12,167 nucleotides of DNA, taken from Desulfobacterales bacterium. GTDB taxonomy: Bacteria > Desulfobacterota > Desulfobacteria > Desulfobacterales > DAOWNP01. The stretch lies in assembly GCA_030149595.1 (NCBI GenBank), contig JASFBI010000010.1:1-12167 (forward strand), written 5' to 3'. The stretch's first letter is position 1; each line of letters opens with the position of its first letter. The notes under the pieces are model-generated. The model worked only from the letters and a program-made list of their open reading frames with translations. It searched no databases and was not told where the DNA came from. Position numbers and translations under genes: made by a program. This document shows, in pieces, positions 6,862 to 12,167 of this stretch.

Positions 6862-8598
6862 ATGCTTATAAACAGTCTGCCAGGTCTTTTTTATCTGTTT
6901 GATGAAGATTATAGTATAATAATGTGGAATAAAAATGTTGAAAAGATTACTATGTTTTCCCATGATGAGATAAGGGGTAAGGATATTTTCAGCGTTTTGG
7001 GTATAGATAATAAAAAAAAAATAAAAAAAGCTATAAAAGAGATATTTACTGATGGAAGTGGAATTACAGAGGCTTCTATAATAACTAAGGACAACAGGTG
7101 TATCCCCCATTTTTTTTCTGCTGTTAGTGCGACTATTTCCGGTGTCTCTTATCTTTTGGGTATAGCACTGAATACAAGTGAATATGTGCGTGTTGAAAGT
7201 GAGCTTCAAGAGAGTGAAAAGCTCTACCGCTTGCTGGCACAGAGATTAACAGAAGGACTGATTCTTTTAAGTGATAATAAAATTCTTTTTGTAAACGATT
7301 ATACTGCATCTATGCTTGGATATGATGATTCTGAGAAAATGCTTGGAAGCAATTTATTCAGGTTTGTTAATGATGAGTTTGAAATCTATTTTAAAAAGAT
7401 TTTTATAGATTTTGAAGATGGCTTGTATGGTGATAAAATATTTAAGGCAAAATGGAATACGTTTAATAATAAAGATATCTGGGTTGAAGGCCGTGCTAAC
7501 CGTATTATATGGAAAAACAATCCCTCTGTTTTACTTACAGTAAGAGATGTAACTGAAGCCAAACTTAAAGAAAAAGAGATGCAGGATGAGGCTGCAAAGT
7601 TAAGGCGTGAGAATGTAAATCTTAAATCATCTGTCAGGTACAGGTATAGATTTGGAAATATTATAGGTAAAAGCGATGCCATGCAAAAAGTTTATGATCT
7701 TGTTTTAAAAGCTTCAACTTTTAATGCCAATGTCATTATATATGGAGAGTCAGGAACTGGTAAGGAGCTTGTGGCAAGGGCGGTTTATGAAATGAGTAAC
7801 CGTCATGAACATAAATTTATTTCGGTTAACTGTGCTGCAATTCCTGACAATCTTCTTGAGAGTGAATTTTTTGGTCATAAAAAAGGTGCATTCACAGGAG
7901 CTATTGCAGATAAAAAAGGGTATCTTGATCATGCAGATAAAGGGATGCTTTTTTTAGATGAAGTAGGAGAGTTACAGCTGGGACTACAGGCCAAGCTTTT
8001 GCGTGCTATAGAAGGGGGAGGATATATACCCGTTGGAGGAGGTTTTCTCAAAAAGTCTAATTTCAGAGTAGTATGTGCTACAAACAGGAATCTTAAAGAG
8101 CTTATAAAAAATAAAAAAATGAGAGAAGATTTTTATTACAGGATTCATATACTGCCTGTTTACCTGCCTCCATTAAGAGATAGAAAAGAAGATATCCCAC
8201 TTCTTGCAGAGCATTTTATGCATATCTATTCTCCAAAAAATATTATTAAAATGACGGGGAGTTCCATTGATATTCTGGTAAATTATAACTGGCCCGGAAA
8301 TATTCGTGAATTACAAAATGTTATCCAGAGATATTTAGTTGAAAAAAATTTAGATTTTTTAGTTTCTGATACAATTTATAGTAAAACTCCTGAATCTGGC
8401 ACCAATGGGGATATTATTGATAGTCTTGTACTTCAGAAAAATGTAGAAAAACTTGAGTTTAAAATAATAAACCAGGCTTTAAATCGTTTTGATGGAAATA
8501 AGAGTAAAGCAGCTAAGGCTCTTAAAATATCAAGAAAAACCCTGGACAGAAAAATAGATCGGTTAGATCTTTTTAAGGAAAATGAAAAAAGGGGGTGA
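6862..8598 (+). CDS. Sigma-54-dependent transcriptional activator with two PAS domains
   Basis: Bacterial enhancer-binding protein expected to sense a signal through PAS domains and drive open-complex formation by sigma-54 RNA polymerase. Domains in 578 residues: PAS1 (about 1-110), PAS2 (about 120-233, ending in LLTVRDVTEAK), a charged coiled-coil linker (234-262), AAA+ ATPase (about 265-490), and a Fis-type helix-turn-helix (about 533-570). The AAA+ domain is intact: Walker A GESGTGKE (295-302), sigma-54 contact loop GAFTGA (342-347), Walker B MLFLDEVGE (362-370), FYYRIHILPVYLPPLRDR (424-441) and WPGNIRELQN (477-486). The HTH includes GNKSKAAKALKISRKTL. No receiver domain is present. Its place between sucCD and sdhCAB suggests control of this propionate/succinate gene set; the ligand is unknown. 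ATG 6862 is a conservative start with a poor ribosome site. The natural start was probably 6766, now cut by TAA, so the gene may be weakly expressed or a recent pseudogene. Confidence 0.88.
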   Translation: MLINSLPGLFYLFDEDYSIIMWNKNVEKITMFSHDEIRGKDIFSVLGIDNKKKIKKAIKEIFTDGSGITEASIITKDNRCIPHFFSAVSATISGVSYLLGIALNTSEYVRVESELQESEKLYRLLAQRLTEGLILLSDNKILFVNDYTASMLGYDDSEKMLGSNLFRFVNDEFEIYFKKIFIDFEDGLYGDKIFKAKWNTFNNKDIWVEGRANRIIWKNNPSVLLTVRDVTEAKLKEKEMQDEAAKLRRENVNLKSSVRYRYRFGNIIGKSDAMQKVYDLVLKASTFNANVIIYGESGTGKELVARAVYEMSNRHEHKFISVNCAAIPDNLLESEFFGHKKGAFTGAIADKKGYLDHADKGMLFLDEVGELQLGLQAKLLRAIEGGGYIPVGGGFLKKSNFRVVCATNRNLKELIKNKKMREDFYYRIHILPVYLPPLRDRKEDIPLLAEHFMHIYSPKNIIKMTGSSIDILVNYNWPGNIRELQNVIQRYLVEKNLDFLVSDTIYSKTPESGTNGDIIDSLVLQKNVEKLEFKIINQALNRFDGNKSKAAKALKISRKTLDRKIDRLDLFKENEKRG

Positions 8599-8636
8599 TA
8601 TAAAGATCATATGAAATTTATATAAATGGTTTTAAA

Positions 8637-8660
8637 AAAAATGCCCGGAAAGGGAATTTT
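8637..8660 (+). promoter_or_regulatory. Weak hairpin in the leader between the regulator gene and sdhC
   Basis: AAAAT (8638-8642) pairs with ATTTT (8656-8660) and CCC (8644-8646) with GGG (8652-8654), with a G-A mismatch between them and the loop GGAAA. Only four T, which are part of the stem, follow, so it is at best a weak terminator or attenuator after the regulator gene. A TATAAT box lies at 8668-8673, 24 bp before sdhC, but no -35 box is placed correctly. Confidence 0.35.
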
Positions 8661-8696
8661 CTATGTTTATAATTTAACCATAAACGGAGTATAATA

Positions 8697-9338
8697 ATGA
8701 ATTGGCTTATTAAAACCATAGGGTCATCCATTGGAAAAAAAATTATTATGGCTTTAACAGGTTTTGCTTTCTGCGGATTTTTAGCAGGGCATCTTGCTGG
8801 TAATCTTTCCATATATGGAGGCAAACAAGCACTGGACTCTTATGCAGAACATCTTCATTCGTTAGGTCCTTTGATTACTTTTGCAGAAATTTCTTTGTTG
8901 ATTTTTTTTATAGTTCATATTGTTACAGGGTTGACGCTTTTTTTTGGAAATTTAAGGGCAAGACCTGAGAGATATGTTATGAAAAAAAATGCAGGTGGAC
9001 GGACAATTGGTTCTGCAACCATGCCTTATACCGGATTACTAATCCTGGCTTTTGTTGTTTTTCATCTTATGAATTTTCATTTTGTTGATAAAACAACCCA
9101 GACTATTTCACAGATCGTTTTTAGTGCGTTTTCAGACCCTGTTTATATAACTGCTTATGTAGCAGCCATGATAGTTGTTGCTTTTCATGTAAGTCACGGT
9201 TTTTGGAGCGCTTTTCAGACAATTGGCGTAAATCATGTTAAATATATGCCGGTAATTAGATTGACCAGTACCCTTATCGGCTTGGTTATAGCCATAGGTT
9301 TTGGTTTTCTGCCTGTTTATATTTTGCTTTTTTCATAG
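8697..9338 (+). CDS. sdhC: Succinate dehydrogenase/fumarate reductase cytochrome b subunit (di-haem SdhC/FrdC type)
   Basis: Membrane anchor carrying haem b and the quinone site for SdhAB. Its 213 residues form about five hydrophobic helices, roughly 14-38, 58-84, 108-128, 148-176 and 186-212. Histidines are spaced as in di-haem cytochrome b558-type anchors: H32, H74, H123 and H164 (H167 is an alternative). By comparison with the Wolinella FrdC ligand spacing, I infer these to be the four axial ligands of two haems. This single-subunit anchor fits menaquinone-linked enzymes, where succinate oxidation is uphill and needs the membrane potential. ATG 8697 has ACGGAG (8683-8688) upstream at 8 nt. 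sdhA follows after 12 bp, and the order sdhC-A-B is typical of this class. Confidence 0.93.
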   Translation: MNWLIKTIGSSIGKKIIMALTGFAFCGFLAGHLAGNLSIYGGKQALDSYAEHLHSLGPLITFAEISLLIFFIVHIVTGLTLFFGNLRARPERYVMKKNAGGRTIGSATMPYTGLLILAFVVFHLMNFHFVDKTTQTISQIVFSAFSDPVYITAYVAAMIVVAFHVSHGFWSAFQTIGVNHVKYMPVIRLTSTLIGLVIAIGFGFLPVYILLFS

Positions 9339-9350
9339 AAAGGAAAAGCT

Positions 9351-11264
9351 ATGCAACTTGATTCAAAAATCCCTGGAGGGCCACTTTCGGAGAAATGGGA
9401 TAAACACTGTTTTGATCTTAAACTTGTCAATCCGGCCAACAAGAGAAAATATAATATTATTGTTGTTGGTACCGGACTTGCGGGTGGATCTGCATCGGCA
9501 TCACTTGCCGAATTAGGTTATAATGTTAAAACATTTTGTATTCAGGACAGTCCGAGGCGTGCACACAGTATTGCAGCCCAGGGTGGAATAAATGCTGCAA
9601 AAAATTATCAGAACGATGGCGATAGTATTTGGCGGCTTTTTTACGATACTGTAAAAGGCGGTGATTTTAGAGCAAGGGAGGCTAATGTATATCGTCTTGC
9701 CCAGGTGAGTCGTAATATTATAGATCAGTGTGTTGCCCAGGGAGTTCCCTTTGCCCGTGAATATGGGGGTACTCTGTCAAACAGAAGTTTTGGCGGTGCA
9801 CAGGTATCCAGAACATTTTATGCAAGGGGCCAGACAGGCCAGCAGCTTCTTTTGGGAGCTTACAGTGCCTTGTCAAGGCAGATCGCAGCAGGAAAGGTTT
9901 CTATGTTTCCCAGAAGGGAGATGTTAGATCTTGTTGTAGCAGATGGTAAAGCCCGTGGGATTGTTGTAAGAAATCTTGTAAATGGTGAAATTGAAAGCCA
10001 TGAGGCAGATGCTGTTGTATTGTGTACAGGTGGATATGGAAATGTATTTTATCTGTCTACAAATGCCATGGCATGTAATGTAACAGCAGGTTACAGAGCT
10101 TACAAAAAAGGTGCTTTTTTTGCAAACCCTTGTTTTACACAGATTCATCCTACATGCATACCAGTGCACGGTACTTTTCAGTCAAAACTGACGCTTATGA
10201 GTGAAAGTTTAAGAAATGACGGCAGGGTCTGGGTTCCGAAAAAGAAGGGGGATAATCGAAATCCCGGAGATATACCGGAATCAGAAAGAGATTATTATCT
10301 TGAAAATAAATATCCAAGCTTTGGCAATCTTGTTCCAAGGGATGTTGCTTCACGAAATGCCAAAGAGCAGTGTGATATGGGTAAGGGAGTAGGACCTACT
10401 GGTCTTGCTGTTTATCTTGATTTTAAAGATGCAATTTTACGAGACGGAAAAGATGTTATAGCCAAAAAATATGGAAATCTTTTCGAAATGTATGAAAAGA
10501 TAACAGCTGATGATCCATATGTTACTCCAATGATGATTTATCCGGCTATCCATTATACAATGGGTGGATTGTGGGTGGATTATAATCTGATGAGTAATCT
10601 TGATGGACTCTTTGTTTTGGGTGAGGCTAATTTTTCAGATCACGGGGCAAATCGTCTTGGAGCAAGTGCTCTTATGCAGGGTCTTGCCGATGGATATTTT
10701 GTTATACCCTATACCATTGGTGGATATCTTGCACAGGCATCATTACCTAAGATTTCCACAGAAGATTCTGTATTTAAGGATTCAGTAAGAGAAGTTTCGG
10801 ATGTAACAAAAAAGCTGCTTTCCATGCAAGGCAGACGGACAGTTGATGATATTCACAGAAAACTCGGACTTATTATGTGGGATCATTGTGGAATGGCAAG
10901 GAATAATGCAGGGCTTACAAAGGCTGTGGGTATGATTCAGGAGCTTAAGAGTGAGTTTTGGAAAAATGCTAATGTTCCAGGTTCTGGAAAAGATTTTAAC
11001 CAGAGTCTGGAAAAAGCCGGCCGGGTAGCAGATTTTCTTGAATTTGGTGAACTTATGATAACTGATGCTCTATCCAGGCAAGAGTCCTGTGGCGGTCATT
11101 TTAATGAAGATTATCAGACAGCTGAAAATGAAGCCATGCGTGATGATGAAAATTGTTGTCATGTATCTGCCTGGGAATATACAGGAGAAGGTGAGAAGCC
11201 TGAAATGCATAAAGAAGAGCTGAAATTTGAAAATGTAAAATTAACACAAAGGAGTTACAAGTGA
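9351..11264 (+). CDS. sdhA: Succinate dehydrogenase/fumarate reductase flavoprotein subunit
   Basis: Catalytic subunit with covalent FAD; oxidises succinate to fumarate (reversibly), exposed on the cytoplasmic face. Its 637 residues match the longer flavoproteins of di-haem SdhCAB enzymes. The dinucleotide-binding segment is [21 protein letters not shown] (36-56). [15 protein letters not shown] (70-84) holds H72, the expected covalent FAD attachment. Active-site residues by family comparison: H266 in QIHPT, R330 in [11 protein letters not shown] (the proton-transfer arginine), H401 in HYTMGG and R435 in [10 protein letters not shown]. The C-terminal helical domain from about 480 contains [12 protein letters not shown] and LITDAL-like segments. 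ATG 9351 follows AAAGGA (9339-9344) at 6 nt. Its stop TGA overlaps the GTG start of sdhB (GTGA), showing tight translational coupling. No defects seen. Confidence 0.97.
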   Translation: MQLDSKIPGGPLSEKWDKHCFDLKLVNPANKRKYNIIVVGTGLAGGSASASLAELGYNVKTFCIQDSPRRAHSIAAQGGINAAKNYQNDGDSIWRLFYDTVKGGDFRAREANVYRLAQVSRNIIDQCVAQGVPFAREYGGTLSNRSFGGAQVSRTFYARGQTGQQLLLGAYSALSRQIAAGKVSMFPRREMLDLVVADGKARGIVVRNLVNGEIESHEADAVVLCTGGYGNVFYLSTNAMACNVTAGYRAYKKGAFFANPCFTQIHPTCIPVHGTFQSKLTLMSESLRNDGRVWVPKKKGDNRNPGDIPESERDYYLENKYPSFGNLVPRDVASRNAKEQCDMGKGVGPTGLAVYLDFKDAILRDGKDVIAKKYGNLFEMYEKITADDPYVTPMMIYPAIHYTMGGLWVDYNLMSNLDGLFVLGEANFSDHGANRLGASALMQGLADGYFVIPYTIGGYLAQASLPKISTEDSVFKDSVREVSDVTKKLLSMQGRRTVDDIHRKLGLIMWDHCGMARNNAGLTKAVGMIQELKSEFWKNANVPGSGKDFNQSLEKAGRVADFLEFGELMITDALSRQESCGGHFNEDYQTAENEAMRDDENCCHVSAWEYTGEGEKPEMHKEELKFENVKLTQRSYK

Positions 11265-12025
11265 CAAAGACCATTAATTTGACATTAAAGGTCTGGCGTC
11301 AAAAGGGGCCTAATGTTAAGGGCCGACTAGAAACGTATCAGGCCAGAGACATCTCTACGGATATGTCGTTTCTTGAAATGATAGATGTTATTAATGAGCA
11401 GCTGACTTTAGATGGCACGGAACCTATTGCATTTGATCATGATTGCCGTGAAGGGATCTGTGGTATGTGTGGAGCCATGATAAACGGACGTGCCCATGGG
11501 CCGGAATCAGGTACTACTCTTTGTCAGCTCCATATGCGTCATTTTGGTGATGGTGATACCATTGTAATAGAACCCTGGAGGGCAAGAGCGTTTAAGCTTA
11601 TAAAAGATCTTGTTGTTGATCGTAGTGCTCTTGATAAAATCATTCAGGCAGGTGGGTTTGTTTCTGTTAACACCGGAGGTACTATAGACGGGAATGCCAT
11701 TCTTGTACCCCAGGATATTGCAGAAAAGGCTATGGATGCTGCAGCCTGTATCGGGTGTGGAGCTTGTGTTGCATCATGCCCCAATGCTTCTGGTATGCTT
11801 TTTGTCAGTGCAAAGGTTTCTCAGCTGGCTTTACTTCCTCAAGGCAGACCAGAAGCAGCTATGCGGGCTATATCCATGGTAAGATGTATGGATGATCTTG
11901 GTTTTGGGAACTGTACCAACGAAAGAGAGTGTGAAGCAGAATGTCCCAAAGAGATATCCATTGTAAATATTGCAAGATTAAATCGTGAATTTATTAAAGC
12001 AAGCATTGTATCTGATGTAAAATAA
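11261..12025 (+). CDS. sdhB: Succinate dehydrogenase/fumarate reductase iron-sulfur subunit
   Basis: Electron-transfer subunit linking the SdhA flavin to the haems of SdhC. It has 254 residues. The [2Fe-2S] ligands are C62, C67 and C70 ([21 protein letters not shown]) with C88 in TTLCQLHMR. The [4Fe-4S] ligands are C163, C166 and C169 ([13 protein letters not shown]) with C228. The [3Fe-4S] ligands are C173, C218 and C224; the second cysteine stretch reads [14 protein letters not shown]. The start GTG 11261 overlaps the sdhA stop by 4 bp and is preceded by AAAGGAG (11249-11255) at 5 nt. The N-terminal [14 protein letters not shown] is the usual ferredoxin-fold strand, supporting this start. 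The stop codon TAA (12023-12025) coincides with the left edge of a partial copy of the interspersed repeat, and a strong terminator follows, so the transcript ends here. Confidence 0.97.
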   Translation: MTKTINLTLKVWRQKGPNVKGRLETYQARDISTDMSFLEMIDVINEQLTLDGTEPIAFDHDCREGICGMCGAMINGRAHGPESGTTLCQLHMRHFGDGDTIVIEPWRARAFKLIKDLVVDRSALDKIIQAGGFVSVNTGGTIDGNAILVPQDIAEKAMDAAACIGCGACVASCPNASGMLFVSAKVSQLALLPQGRPEAAMRAISMVRCMDDLGFGNCTNERECEAECPKEISIVNIARLNREFIKASIVSDVK

Positions 12026-12048
12026 ATTTGCCATGTATGTTATATAAA
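12023..12048 (+). repeat. Partial third copy of the interspersed repeat (right end only)
   Basis: 23 of 26 bases match 3958-3983 of repeat copy 1 (TAAATYTGCCATGTATRTTATA, then AAA after one variable base). It begins at the sdhB stop codon; upstream coding sequence shows no match. It carries only the right arm of stem II and the right flank, so it is a truncated remnant or an independently used end. Confidence 0.65.
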
Positions 12049-12057
12049 AAAGGAGAG

Positions 12058-12093
12058 GGGAGAATAACAGATCTGTTTTTCTCCCTTTTTTTT
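12058..12093 (+). terminator. Intrinsic terminator after sdhB
   Basis: GGGAGAA (12058-12064) pairs with TTCTCCC (12079-12085). After one T-T mismatch, AACAG (12066-12070) pairs with CTGTT (12073-12077) around a very tight loop (GATC if the closing pair opens). Eight T follow (12086-12093). This closes the sdhCAB transcript. The T run merges into the T run that begins repeat copy 2. Confidence 0.9.
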
Positions 12094-12167
12094 ATATGAA
12101 ACTTTGTCCAATAGACCGTAATCATGAGAGTTTCAATTTTCGTTGTGGCAGATAAATCTGCCATGTA
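12088..12167 (+). repeat. Hairpin-rich interspersed repeat, copy 2 (cut by window edge)
   Basis: Same orientation as copy 1, 8,195 bp downstream, starting in the terminator T run and running off the right edge. Stem I is GAAACTTT (12098-12105) with AGAGTTTC (12127-12134). Stem II is TGGCAGAT (12146-12153) with ATCTGCCA (12156-12163), a perfect inverted repeat. Differences from copy 1 that fall in stems swap a Watson-Crick pair for a G-U-type pair. If copy 1 is a guide, a gene may start some 20-30 bp beyond the window. Confidence 0.8.

Noticed and set aside
8627..8645. Sigma-54-like promoter before sdhC (TGG ... TGC)
   Set aside because: GG to GC spacing is about 15 rather than 12 bases.

Overview
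This AT-rich window reads as one co-oriented block of central carbon metabolism. All genes lie on the + strand and no stretch over 300 bases lacks a gene. Gene content and protein style suggest a propionate- and succinate-oxidising anaerobe of the Desulfobacterota, most likely a complete-oxidising sulfate reducer of the Desulfobacterales. That placement is inference. It rests on a methylmalonyl-CoA module joined to succinyl-CoA synthetase, on a di-haem cytochrome b type SdhCAB, and on a sigma-54 activator with PAS sensors.

Layout. 1-842 is the 3' part of methylmalonyl-CoA mutase, cut by the window edge. 851-1828 is its GTPase chaperone MeaB. 1942-3495 is a carboxyltransferase of the MmdA/PccB family. 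3592-3807 is a small carboxylase-associated subunit. 3808-4001 is an intergenic stretch holding a hairpin-rich repeat. 4002-4544 is a biotin carboxyl carrier protein. 4635-5801 and 5861-6733 are sucC and sucD. 6862-8598 is a PAS/AAA+/Fis sigma-54-dependent regulator whose likely original start lies upstream at 6766, behind an in-frame TAA. 8697-9338, 9351-11264 and 11261-12025 are sdhC, sdhA and sdhB. A strong intrinsic terminator follows, and a second copy of the repeat runs off the right edge.

How it works together. Propionyl-CoA is carboxylated to methylmalonyl-CoA by the biotin enzyme (carboxyltransferase, carrier, small subunit). The mutase with MeaB converts this to succinyl-CoA. SucCD releases succinate with substrate-level ATP or GTP formation, and SdhCAB oxidises succinate to fumarate at the membrane. 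The steps are reversible, so the genes could also serve propionate formation. No biotin carboxylase, MmdB-type membrane pump or methylmalonyl-CoA epimerase is visible, so the source of the carboxyl group is not settled here.

Most notable: (1) the in-frame stop near the 5' end of the regulator; (2) an 80-bp or longer repeat in two copies 8,195 bp apart, whose differences keep two hairpins paired, plus a third partial copy touching the sdhB stop codon; (3) short tandem duplications at the 3' ends of three genes. Nothing in the window is clearly a novel defence, mobile or RNA-guided system; the repeat is the best candidate for something undescribed.
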